Source: Aquabacterium sp. J223
GTDB lineage: Bacteria > Pseudomonadota > Gammaproteobacteria > Burkholderiales > Burkholderiaceae_C
Direction of reading: 5' to 3'
Length of the DNA stretch: 64,000 nucleotides
NCBI RefSeq assembly: GCF_024666615.1
Contig: NZ_CP088297.1
Location: 2,356,001-2,420,000 of the forward strand
Shown here: in pieces, positions 39,004 to 47,529 of the stretch
Position numbering within the stretch: position 1 is the stretch's first letter
Layout of the letters: each line of letters starts with the position of its first letter
The notes under the pieces: generated by a model
Told to the model about the DNA's origin: nothing
What the model saw: only the letters and a program-made list of their open reading frames with translations
Databases searched by the model: none
Program-made: the position numbers and the translations under genes

Positions 39004-39936
39004 ATGCCGGTCCCGAACGCCTTGAGCCTGCGGCAACTGCAGGCCTTCGTCCATGTCTATGAGCTTCGGAAACTCAATGCGGCCGCCGAACGCATGTTCA
39101 TCACGCCCTCGGCGGTGAGCATCCACATCCGGGACCTCGAGGGTGTGATCGGCGGACGGCTGTTCGACCGCACGACGCGCGCCGTGTCGCCCACGGCGCT
39201 GGCCGTGTCCATCCGGCCGACGATCGAGAGGATGCTGCGCGACGCGGAATGGTTGACCCGCTGCTTCGCCGAAGACGTGCTCGCCGGTGGCGTGGTCCGC
39301 TTCGCGGTGACGCCGACCTTGGGCCATGCGCTGCTGCCGGACGTCATCGCGCGCTACCGGGCCGACCATCCCCACGTGCGGCTGGCCATAGAAGACTGCC
39401 CGCCGCAGAACTTCGTCGACCGCATCGCCGCGGAGGAACTCGATTTCGGCGTCGGCCGATTCGATGGCGAGCACGTGGAGCTCGAGTTCGAAACCTTGAT
39501 GCAGGACCGACTGCAGTTCGTCTGCCGCCGCGAGCATCCTTTGGCGGGCCAGGACGAGATCCGCTGGGCCCAGCTGGCCGGCCTGCCCATCATCGGCGTC
39601 AGGCTGGGGAACCGCGCCCGCAGGCTGATCGATTCGGCGGCCGCACAGGCCGGGATCGTGCTCGAGCTGGCGGGCGAGGTCGCCTACCTGCCCTCCGCCC
39701 TGTGGATGGTGGCCTCCGACATCGGCGCGGCCATCCTTCCGTCGATCATGACCGATGACTTGCAGCGTTTCGGCCTGGTGTCGATCCCGCTGGTGCACCC
39801 GCAGGTGCGGCGCAACGTCTGCGTGGTGAAGCGACGCGGGCGCTCCTGCTCGCCCCAGGCGGAAGCGTTCATGCAGGCGCTGCGGCAGTCGATCGGCGAC
39901 AAGGGAAGGGCGGCCGTCGTCGACCCCGCTGCCTGA
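39004..39936 (+). CDS. LysR-family regulator
   Basis: 310 residues. HTH region LSLRQLQAFVHVYELRKLNA and ERMFITPSAVSIHIRDLEG, followed by the ligand-binding domain (GGVVRFAVTPTLGHALLPDVI onwards). It begins 24 bases after Bug 4, so it belongs to the hydroxylase-Bug-LysR transcription unit rather than being divergent, an unusual order for LysR genes. Confidence 0.88.
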   Translation: MPVPNALSLRQLQAFVHVYELRKLNAAAERMFITPSAVSIHIRDLEGVIGGRLFDRTTRAVSPTALAVSIRPTIERMLRDAEWLTRCFAEDVLAGGVVRFAVTPTLGHALLPDVIARYRADHPHVRLAIEDCPPQNFVDRIAAEELDFGVGRFDGEHVELEFETLMQDRLQFVCRREHPLAGQDEIRWAQLAGLPIIGVRLGNRARRLIDSAAAQAGIVLELAGEVAYLPSALWMVASDIGAAILPSIMTDDLQRFGLVSIPLVHPQVRRNVCVVKRRGRSCSPQAEAFMQALRQSIGDKGRAAVVDPAA

Positions 39937-40253
39937 GGCTCACCGCTTCGGATCGACCCGGTCCGGCGCCTAGCGGGTGGCGTCGCCGGGCAGCTTCGCC
40001 GCCAGCACGTCGGCCTTCTCGATCGACGGCGGTTCGGAGAACAACTCGCCGGCCTGTGCCATCAGGGCCGCCGCCACCTTGCCGGACAGGTGCGCCTGCC
40101 GGCCGGCGTCCAGGAAGGCGTCGAATCGCCGGCCCGACCGGCGCGGCGGCCAGGCTGCGCGTGAAGCGCACGTCGCTTCAGTACAAGCTTCAGAAGCTGG
40201 GCATCGTCCGGCCGTCGTGACCCGGCCGCCCGCCGGCGCGGAGGGCTCGGGGG
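39937..40253. other. Gene-poor junction between two LysR genes, holding gene debris
   Basis: No intact gene is convincing here. The plus strand at 40140-40220 holds the C-terminal end of a Fis-type DNA-binding domain (listed separately). On the minus strand, 39970-40130 encodes a helical stretch (FDAFLDAGRQAHLSGKVAAA) that looks gene-like but has no start or recognisable family. The stretch reads as a recombination scar. Confidence 0.5.
40140..40220 (+). pseudogene. Remnant of a Fis-type (NtrC/response-regulator) DNA-binding domain
   Basis: The frame ending at the TGA 40218-40220 reads GAAARLRVKRTSLQYKLQKLG followed by IVRPS. AARL...RTxLQxKLxKLGI is the second half of the Fis helix-turn-helix found at the C-terminus of NtrC-type regulators. 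Nothing upstream in any frame continues the protein, so this is a truncated leftover. Confidence 0.6.
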
Positions 40254-41210
40254 CTACGTCCTCCTGCGAGGGGGCCTGCCCGGCCGAGCGCCCGTCGCCG
40301 GACGGCGGTCGGTCAGGGCGTCCGCGGGCTTTCTGCACCATCCTTGCATGTAGGCGACGAATTCGAGCAGCGCGGGGTCGGTGCCGCCGCGCTTCCAGAC
40401 CAGGTAGGCGATGGACCTGGTCTGCGATGGCCGCAGCGCGACGTACCGGACGCCTTGCAGGCCGGCGTTGACGAAGGCGTCCGGCACGACGGCCACGCCC
40501 GCGCCTCGGGAAACGAGCACCAGTGCGGTCAACCAGTGCGTCACCTCATGCCGCACGCGCGGCGAGAAGCCGGCCGCCGCGCAGAGGGCGACCACGCTGT
40601 CGTAGTAGCTGGGCGACGCGTCACGGGCGAACAGCACCATGTCCTCGCCTGACAGCTGCTTCAGGTCGAGATGGGGTTGAGCGGCGCAAGGATGGTCAGC
40701 CGGCAGGCAGGCGACGAAACGCTCGCTGCGGATGACCAGGCTGTCCAGGTCCGCGGGCAGGACGCCCGCGTGCAGGAAGCCCGCGGCGAGCTGCCCGTGC
40801 GCGATGGCGTAGAGCTGTTCGGCCGAGCTCATCTCGCGCAGGGAGATGGTGACGTTCCTCGCCTCTTGGTCATGGCGGGACACCGCCTCCGGGATGCCGC
40901 GCAGCAGCATCCCGCCGACGAAGCCGATGCGCAGCTGGCCCCGCTTGCCGGCGCCGACGTCGCGTGTGGTGGCGCAGGCCTGTTCCAGCTGCGCAAGGAC
41001 CTTGAGCGCCTCCGGATAGAACGCGGCACCGGCGGGCGTCAGGGACACCACCTTGGTGTTGCGCTCGAACAGCCGCGTGCCCAGCTCCTCCTCGACCTGC
41101 TTGATGGCGCTGCTCAAGGGCGGCTGCGACATCGAGAGTCGCGCGGCGGCGCGTCGGAAGTGCAGTTCTTCCGCCAGGGCGACGAAGTACTTGAGCTGCC
41201 GGAGTTCCAT
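40254..41210 (-). CDS. LysR-family regulator, divergent from the CoA-transferase module
   Basis: About 318 residues from the ATG at 41210 (MELRQLKYFVALAEELHFRR). HTH with AAARLSMSQPPLSSAIKQVE; ligand domain RGQLRIGFVGGMLLRGIPEAV and later VTHWLTALVLVSRGAGVAVVP. The start FVALAEELHFRRAA is typical of CbnR/CatR-like regulators of aromatic degradation. It is 124 bases from the divergent CoA-transferase start, so it likely controls that set. The C-terminus ends in a proline/arginine-rich tail (RPGRPPRRRT) that may be non-native. Confidence 0.9.
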   Translation of the reverse strand: MELRQLKYFVALAEELHFRRAAARLSMSQPPLSSAIKQVEEELGTRLFERNTKVVSLTPAGAAFYPEALKVLAQLEQACATTRDVGAGKRGQLRIGFVGGMLLRGIPEAVSRHDQEARNVTISLREMSSAEQLYAIAHGQLAAGFLHAGVLPADLDSLVIRSERFVACLPADHPCAAQPHLDLKQLSGEDMVLFARDASPSYYDSVVALCAAAGFSPRVRHEVTHWLTALVLVSRGAGVAVVPDAFVNAGLQGVRYVALRPSQTRSIAYLVWKRGGTDPALLEFVAYMQGWCRKPADALTDRRPATGARPGRPPRRRT

Positions 41211-41334
41211 TCGCCGATGATATTCCGTGAGTATCAATGGAGACGAACATTCAATTGGACGGGATCAGTCGCCCTTCCTACAGTGCATCCCACCAGACCA
41301 CCGAGAGGGCCCGCTGGACGGTCACGCAGACGAC

Positions 41335-42474
41335 ATGGCGACCACTGACTTCCTGCCCCGCGGCACGCCGCAGCCGGGTGCGCTTGCGGGCATTCGGGTG
41401 CTCGACCTGTCGCGTGTCCTCGGCGGGCCCTTCTGCACACAGATCCTTGGCGACCACGGTGCCGATGTCGTCAAGGTGGAGCCGCCCAGCGGCGACGAAA
41501 CCCGCACATGGGGTCCGCCGTTCAAGGACGGGACGGCGTCGTACTACATCGGCATCAACCGCAACAAGCGGAACCGGGTGGTGAACCTCGCCACGGCCGA
41601 GGGGCGCTCCGAGGTGCTCGCGCTCATCGCGCAGTGCGACGTGCTGGTGGAGAACTTCCGCGCCGGAACGATGGAGCGGTGGGGGTTGGACCCGGCGTCG
41701 CTGCAGCGCCGGTTCCCGCGACTGGTGTACTGCCGCGTCACCGGCTTCGGCGACACCGGTCCGCTCGGCGGGCTTCCGGCGTACGACACGGCCGTGCAGG
41801 CGATGGTCGGCCTGATGAGCCTCAACGGTCCGGCGGACGGCGAGCCTTGCCGGGTCGGCTTTCCCGTGATCGACATGGTGACGGGGCTCAACGCCGCGCT
41901 GGGCGTGATGTTCGCGCTGCAGGAGCGTGAGCGCAGCGGAAAGGGCCAGTTCGTCGAATCGGCGCTGTACGACAGCGGCCTTTCGATGCTGCATCCCTAC
42001 GCCGCCAACTACTTCCTGTCCGGCCGCACCCCCGCCCGGGTCGGCAACGCGCACTCCAACATCTACCCCTACGACGTCTTCCCGACGCAGTCGGTCGCCT
42101 TGTATCTGGCGGTGGGCAACGACGTGCAGTTCGCCCGCCTGTGCGCCCATCTGGGACAGGGCGAACTGGCGAACGACGCGCGATTCCGGTCCAACAGCGA
42201 CCGGTCCAGGCACCGTGACGCCCTGCGCGAGGTGCTGGCCGCGCTCATCCTGCCCGGCGACGGGCATCGGCTGGCCCTCGGCCTCATGGCGGCCGGCGTT
42301 CCGTGCGGGCCGGTGCTGACGGTCGACCAGGCGTTGGCGCACGCGCAGACCGCGGAGCGCGGCATGGTCGTGGCGATCGGCGACACCTACACCGGCCTCG
42401 GTTCACCGATCAAGCTGTCCCGCACGCCGGCCACCTACCGCATCGCACCGGCCGGCTTCGGCCAGGCGCCTTGA
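41335..42474 (+). CDS. Family III CoA-transferase (CaiB/BaiF)
   Basis: 379 residues from ATG 41335. Family blocks: GIRVLDLSRVLGGPFCTQILGDHGADVVKVEPP, split here as LAGIRVLDLSRVLGGPF and DHGADVVKVEPP; YYIGINRNKRNRVVNL; LVYCRVTGFGDTGP; and CRVGFPVIDMVTGLNAALG, with the Asp that forms the acyl-enzyme in this family placed upstream. It moves CoA from an acyl-CoA donor onto a carboxylic acid, activating the module's substrate. First gene of a run with VOC, acyl-CoA dehydrogenase and Bug 5. Confidence 0.9.
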   Translation: MATTDFLPRGTPQPGALAGIRVLDLSRVLGGPFCTQILGDHGADVVKVEPPSGDETRTWGPPFKDGTASYYIGINRNKRNRVVNLATAEGRSEVLALIAQCDVLVENFRAGTMERWGLDPASLQRRFPRLVYCRVTGFGDTGPLGGLPAYDTAVQAMVGLMSLNGPADGEPCRVGFPVIDMVTGLNAALGVMFALQERERSGKGQFVESALYDSGLSMLHPYAANYFLSGRTPARVGNAHSNIYPYDVFPTQSVALYLAVGNDVQFARLCAHLGQGELANDARFRSNSDRSRHRDALREVLAALILPGDGHRLALGLMAAGVPCGPVLTVDQALAHAQTAERGMVVAIGDTYTGLGSPIKLSRTPATYRIAPAGFGQAP

Positions 42475-42499
42475 CCCAACGCATCGCACGGCGCACCGC

Positions 42500-42907
42500 A
42501 TGTCCGACCGCCCGTCCTTCAACCTCCACCATGTCCATGTCTTCGCGTCCAACCTGGACCTCAGCCTGGCGTTCTATGCCAGGTGGTTCGGCGCCCGCGT
42601 GGTCTGGGACGCACCGTATGCCGGCTCGCGCAACGTCTTCGTCCAGATCGGCGTCGGCAGGCTGCACTTTTATGACCAGCCGCCGCGAGGCGAGGGCAGG
42701 AACGCCTTCCATCACCTGGGCATCCAGGTCGACGCGCTGGATGCACTGTACGAGCGGATGCGCGACGACGGCGTGCCGCTGCGCCAACCCGTCAAGCGCT
42801 CGGCCGACGGGGCGTACCTGATGGTGGAAGCGCCCGACGGCGTGCTGCTCGAGCTCTTCGAGCCGGCGTCGGAACGCAGGGACGCGCTGCCGGGCTACTA
42901 CGTCTGA
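42500..42907 (+). CDS. VOC-superfamily (glyoxalase/dioxygenase-fold) protein
   Basis: 135 residues, one vicinal-oxygen-chelate unit with both beta-alpha-beta-beta-beta halves. Likely metal ligands are His in LHHVHVFAS, His in FHHLGIQVD and Glu in VLLELFEP, in the usual positions. Such single-domain members include lactoylglutathione lyases, epimerases and ring-cleavage helpers. Located 25 bases after the CoA-transferase, so a step on its CoA product, for example epimerisation, is possible. Confidence 0.82.
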   Translation: MSDRPSFNLHHVHVFASNLDLSLAFYARWFGARVVWDAPYAGSRNVFVQIGVGRLHFYDQPPRGEGRNAFHHLGIQVDALDALYERMRDDGVPLRQPVKRSADGAYLMVEAPDGVLLELFEPASERRDALPGYYV

Positions 42908-42980
42908 AGGCGCCGCACCGGATGGCGGCCACGGGCGGCCGATCAGCCCCACCTCTCCTCACCAACTGCAAAGGGTTCAC

Positions 42981-44640
42981 ATGTCACATCCTGCAGAGGC
43001 CGTCGCGGCCCTGGATCCCATACCCGACAGCATGGGCCAGAACCTGTACGTCGCCGATGCCGATCTGCCGGCGCTGCTCGCGCTGTACCTGGAGGCACCG
43101 CTGCTGGCCCACCTGACGCCGCACCTGCACCGGCTGGGCGAGCTGGCGGGCGGCAGGTTCGAGGTGCTGGCGTCCATCGCGGACAAGAAGCCGCCGGAGC
43201 TGGTCGTGCGCACCCGGCAGGGCCATGACTGCAACGAAGTCGTCAAGAACCCCGCATACGTGGAACTGGAGAAGTGGGCGTTCTCGACCTTCGGCCTGGC
43301 GGCGGCCTCGCATGTGCCCGGGGTGCTCGGCTGGCCTGCACCGCTGCCGGCCGTCGCGAAGTACACGCTGTTCTACCTCTTCTCGCAGGCCGAGTTCGGC
43401 CTGACCTGCCCGGTGAACATGACGGATTCGCTCACCCGCACGCTGAAGAAGTACGGTCATCCGGAACTGGTCGAGCGCTTCTTCGCGCGCCTGACGTCGC
43501 TCGACATCGACAACTACGTCCAGGGGGCCATGTTCATGACGGAGCAGAGCGCCGGCTCCGACATCGCGCGCACCACGACGGTCGCCCGCCGAGCCGGCGC
43601 GCACTGGACGCTCCACGGCGACAAGTGGTTCTGCTCCAACGCGAGCGCCGACCTGGCGATGGTGCTGGCGCGGCCCGAGGGGGCACCAGCCGGCATGGGG
43701 GGGGGTGAGCCTGTTCCTCATGCCGCGGGTGAAGGCGGATGGCACCGCCAACCAGTACCGCATCGTGCGGCTCAAGGACAAGATGGGGACGCGCTCGATG
43801 GCCAGCGGCGAGATCCGCCTGGAGGGCGCGGAGGCGTACCTCGTCGGCCGGGAAGGGAAGGGCTTCCAGCAGATGGCCGAGATGGTCAACAGCTCGCGCC
43901 TGTCGAACGGCGTGCGCTCCGGCGCGCTCATGCGCCGAGCCCTGACCGAGGCGCGCTTCGTCGCCACCCACCGCCATGCCTTCGGCAAGCGCCTGGTCGA
44001 TCTGCCGCTCATGCGAAGGCAACTGGAGAAGATGGCCCTGCCGACCGAGCAGGCGCGCTCCTTTGGCTTCCAGACCGCGCAGGCGCTGCAGCGGGCCGAC
44101 GCAGGCGACGAACAGGCGCGCAGGCTGGTGCGCATCATGACGCCGCTGATCAAGTTCCGCGCCTGCCGCGACGCCCGGCAGGTGACCGGTGACGCGATGG
44201 AGGTTCGTGGTGGCTGCGGGTACATCGAAGAGTGGACGGAGCCGCGGCTGCTGCGCGAAGCCCACCTCGGATCGATCTGGGAGGGCACGAGCAACATCGT
44301 GGCCCTCGACGTCTACCGCGCCATCGTGCGGGAGAACGCCCTCGACGCGTACGGCCGGCACCTGCGGGGCCTGCTCACCTCGACGCCGACCTCGCTGACC
44401 GGTCTTCTGTCGGACCGGTTGGACACCGTGCTGCGCCACGCGGAGCGGGCGGCGGCGGCGTCCAGCGACGAGGAGGCGCGCGAAGTGGCGTCGGCCCTGT
44501 ACCACATCGGCAGCGCGGTGATCTTCGCCTGGGAAGCCGGTCAACCCGGGCTGGGCCATCGGGCGGACTTCGCGCGCCAGGTGCTGGTGCACCGACTGGA
44601 CCCGCGGTTGAGACGGCTGGGCCTGCTGGCCGGCGCTTGA
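42981..44640 (+). CDS. Acyl-CoA dehydrogenase, AidB/ACAD11-like (one frameshift)
   Basis: The N-terminal half (YFLF-type region, MTEQSAGSDIARTTTVARR, LHGDKWFCSNASADLAMVLA) and the C-terminal half (SLFLMPRVKADGTANQYRIV ... RGGCGYIEEWTEPRLLREAH, IWEGTSNIVALDVYRAIV) are in different frames. They join in the G9 run 43697-43705; eight Gs restore one protein of about 552 residues. The IEEW...IWEGTSNI ending is that of the AidB/ACAD11 group, FAD enzymes that oxidise acyl-CoA or bind DNA. In this module a dehydrogenase of the CoA thioester is the natural reading. Confidence 0.85.
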
Positions 44641-44690
44641 ACAGGGCCGCCTGGTTGCGGCGTGAACCCACAGAATCAAAGGAGACGGAG

Positions 44691-45677
44691 ATGAGCGGTT
44701 TTCTGAGTGTTTGGCGCGGCCTCGCGGCGGTCGCCCTCTGCACCACGGTGCTGGCGGCCGTGGCGCAAACCGAAGGTCGCTATCCGGCGCGGCCGGTCAC
44801 GGTGGTGGTGCCCTTCACGGCGGCGGGGCCCACCGACGGCTTGGCGCGCGCGCTGGCGCAGGGCATGCGCCAGTCGCTGGGCCAGCCGCTGGTGGTCGAC
44901 AACAAGCCGGGCGCCGGCGGCAACATCGGCACGGTGCACGTCGTCAAGTCGGCGGCCGACGGCTACACGCTGCTGTTCGGAAGCTCGGGGCCGCTGCTCA
45001 TCAACACCAGTCTCTACAAGAATCCGGGTTTCGATCCGCTGAAGGATTTCACGCCCATCGCCTACGTCGGCGAGATCCCGAACGTGCTGGTCGTGAACGC
45101 GGCCTCGCCCATTCGCACGCTGACCGAACTGGTCGCCTACGCCAAAGGCCGCGAGGGGCTGTCCTACGCCTCGTCCGGCAACGGCAGCACGAACCACCTC
45201 GCCGGGGAGATGTTCAACCGCAACGTGGGCGCCAAGCTCATGCACGTCCCGTACAAGGGCACCGCGCCGGCGTTGAACGACCTCCTCGGCAACCAGGTGA
45301 CGATGATGTACCTGGACGTCCTGACCGCCGCGCCGCACATCAAGAGCGGCAAGCTTCGTCCGTTGGCGGTGGCCGCGAGCGGTCGCTCCAAGGTGCTTCC
45401 CGAGGTGCCGACGTTCCGGGAGTTGGGGGTGCCCTTGATGGACCAGGGGGTCGCCTTCGGGCTGGTCGGTCCTGCCGGCCTGCCCCGGGACGTCGTCGAC
45501 AGGCTCAGCGCCGCAGCGCAGGCGGCGCTGCGCGCGCCGGACATGCAGAGCGCCTTCGCCCGCCTGGGTGTCGAGACGTCCGCCATCGACACGCCGCAGA
45601 AGTACGCCGACTACTTTCGCGAGCAGGTGGAGACATGGCGCGAAGTGGTGCGGGCGACCGGCGCCAGCGCGGACTGA
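44691..45677 (+). CDS. Bug/TctC periplasmic binding protein 5
   Basis: 328 residues, GGAGACGGAG directly before ATG 44691. Signal peptide ends near AAVAQ. The receptor motif is altered: VTVVVPFTAAGPTDGLARAL, with TAAGP in place of the usual PPGG. Other blocks are normal: LVVDNKPGAGGNIGTVHVVK, MHVPYKGTAPALNDLLGN and EVPTFRELGVPLMDQ. Last plus-strand gene of the CoA-transferase module; convergent with the amidohydrolase gene. Confidence 0.9.
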   Translation: MSGFLSVWRGLAAVALCTTVLAAVAQTEGRYPARPVTVVVPFTAAGPTDGLARALAQGMRQSLGQPLVVDNKPGAGGNIGTVHVVKSAADGYTLLFGSSGPLLINTSLYKNPGFDPLKDFTPIAYVGEIPNVLVVNAASPIRTLTELVAYAKGREGLSYASSGNGSTNHLAGEMFNRNVGAKLMHVPYKGTAPALNDLLGNQVTMMYLDVLTAAPHIKSGKLRPLAVAASGRSKVLPEVPTFRELGVPLMDQGVAFGLVGPAGLPRDVVDRLSAAAQAALRAPDMQSAFARLGVETSAIDTPQKYADYFREQVETWREVVRATGASAD

Positions 45678-45740
45678 ACCGGGATCGGGGGCGGCCGGTT
45701 CACGCCGTTCGCCTGCCGCTGCGTTCAGGGCGCCCGGCCT

Positions 45741-46562
45741 TCAGGCGCCAGCCGGTGGCAGCTTGAACACGCGCAACGCGTTGCCGCCGAGGAAGAGCGA
45801 TCTCGCCTCGTCGTCCAGTTCCAACGTGTCGATGCCGTCGAGCGCCTTGGCCGGCAGGATCATCGGGTAGTTGGTCCCGAACAGCACCTTGCGCCGGCCG
45901 TGGCCGCGCATGAAGTCGACCAGCGCCGCGGGGTAGCGCTTGACGGTGTAGGCCGAGGTGTCGATGTGGACGTTCTCGTGCTTGGTCGCCACGGCGATGG
46001 CCTCGTCCGTCCAGGGGTAGCCGATGTGCCCGCCGACGATGGTGAGCTCGGGGAAGTCGAGCGCGACCTGGTCCAGGTAGATCGGGCGGCCCACCTCGCT
46101 GGGCATCAGCGGACCGGTGTGGCCGATCTGCGTGCAGAACGGGACGCCGAGCTCCGCGCAGGCGGTGTAGACCGGGTAGAAGCGCCGATCGGTGGGCGGC
46201 AACTCCCACAACCAAGGCAACACGCGGATGGCGCGGAAGCCCAGTTCCTCGACGCAGCGTCGGACCTCGCGCACCGCGGCCATGGGTTTGCCGATGTCCA
46301 CCGAGCCCACACCGACCAGCCGGTCGGGCGCCTGCGCGACGAAACCCGCCACCTCGTCGTTCGAGATCATCACGTTGCGTGGCCCGACCCAGGCGCAGAT
46401 CAGCGACCGGTCGACGTTGCCCTGGTCCATGGCGGCGACCGTCATGGCGACGGGCAGCTCCTCGGTCGGCACCGCGGCCTTGGTCCAGCGCCGCAGCGAG
46501 TCGAAGATCGGGTCTCGGGTGTGCCGCAGGGTGGGATGCTGGCTCCAGGCGTCGATGATCAT
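45741..46562 (-). CDS. Amidohydrolase-2 family protein with altered metal site
   Basis: 273 residues, TIM barrel related to ACMSD-type decarboxylases/hydrolases. The opening MIIDAWSQHPTLRHTRDP lacks the HxH metal pair seen in active relatives; later residues are CTQIGHTGPL, TIVGGHIGYPWTDEAI and KVLFGTNYPMILP, where the usual catalytic Asp of GSDYP is Asn. The fold seems intact, so it may use a different or no metal. It is the last gene of a minus-strand set with an FAH hydrolase and an FAD-linked oxidase. Confidence 0.82.
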   Translation of the reverse strand: MIIDAWSQHPTLRHTRDPIFDSLRRWTKAAVPTEELPVAMTVAAMDQGNVDRSLICAWVGPRNVMISNDEVAGFVAQAPDRLVGVGSVDIGKPMAAVREVRRCVEELGFRAIRVLPWLWELPPTDRRFYPVYTACAELGVPFCTQIGHTGPLMPSEVGRPIYLDQVALDFPELTIVGGHIGYPWTDEAIAVATKHENVHIDTSAYTVKRYPAALVDFMRGHGRRKVLFGTNYPMILPAKALDGIDTLELDDEARSLFLGGNALRVFKLPPAGA

Positions 46563-46639
46563 CGATGGGTCTCGCTGCGTCGGCGGCTCGGCGCCGATCG
46601 CCGACGGTCGCCGGGGGTCATGGAGCCGGTCTGCCGCGG

Positions 46640-47500
46640 TCAGGCGTTCGGCGCGGACCGGCGGGCAACCTGCTGACGCTGTGTCCCCAGGCCGCGGATG
46701 CCCAGTTCCACGACGTCTCCCGGCTGCAGGAACACCGGCGGCTTCATGCCCAGGCCGACGCCGGCCGGCGTGCCGGTCGCGATGATGTCGCCCGGCTCCA
46801 GCGTCATCAGCCCGCTGCAGTAGCTGACCAGCCGGGCGCAGGAGAAGATCATCTTGGACGTGGTGCCGTTCTGCATCGTCTTGCCATTGACCTTCAGCCA
46901 GAGGTCCAGCGACTGCGGGTCGCCGACCTCGTCGCTCGTGACGAGCCAGGGCCCCACCGGGCCGAAGCTGTCGAAGCCCTTGCCCTTGTCCCACTGGCCG
47001 CCGTCGCGCTTGAGCTGGAAGTGGCGTTCGGAGACGTCGTTGACCACGCAGTAACCCGCCACGTGGGCCAGTGCATCGGCCTCGCCGACGGATCGGGCCG
47101 TGCTGCCGATCACGATGCCCAGTTCCACCTCCCAGTCGAGCATGGTGGAGCCGGGCGGCGGAACGATGTCGTCGTTGGGCCCGCCGATGCAGCTGGTCCA
47201 CTTGCTGAAGACCACCGGTTCGTTCGGAACGCTCTGGCCGGACTCCTCGGCGTGGTCGTGGTAGTTGAGCCCGATGGCGATGAACTTGCGCGTGCCGGCG
47301 ATGGGCGGACCCAGGCGGGGCGTGCCCTCCACGACGGGAAGGCGCATCGGGTCGATGGCGCGCAGGGCCGCCAGCGCGCCGAGCGCGAGTTGGTCCGGCC
47401 CGAGGTCCGCCAGCAGGCCGGAGAGGTCGCGTAGCGTGCCGTCGCCGGCCAGGAGGCCGGGTTTTTCAGCGCCTTGGATGCCGTGTCGCAGCAGTTTCAT
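46640..47500 (-). CDS. Fumarylacetoacetate hydrolase-family protein
   Basis: 286 residues. FAH C-terminal fold: FIAIGLNYHDHAEESGQ, NEPVVFSKWTSCIGGPNDDI, LDWEVELGIVIG with the Glu-x-Glu metal ligands, and MKPPVFLQPGDVVELGIRGLG. Members hydrolyse C-C bonds of 2,4-dioxo acids or decarboxylate/hydrate ring-cleavage products. It would act downstream of a ring-opening or oxidation step. Located between the FAD-linked oxidase (29 bases upstream) and the amidohydrolase. Confidence 0.9.
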   Translation of the reverse strand: MKLLRHGIQGAEKPGLLAGDGTLRDLSGLLADLGPDQLALGALAALRAIDPMRLPVVEGTPRLGPPIAGTRKFIAIGLNYHDHAEESGQSVPNEPVVFSKWTSCIGGPNDDIVPPPGSTMLDWEVELGIVIGSTARSVGEADALAHVAGYCVVNDVSERHFQLKRDGGQWDKGKGFDSFGPVGPWLVTSDEVGDPQSLDLWLKVNGKTMQNGTTSKMIFSCARLVSYCSGLMTLEPGDIIATGTPAGVGLGMKPPVFLQPGDVVELGIRGLGTQRQQVARRSAPNA

Positions 47501-47529
47501 GTGTCCATCTCCGTCATTCGAATGGCTGT

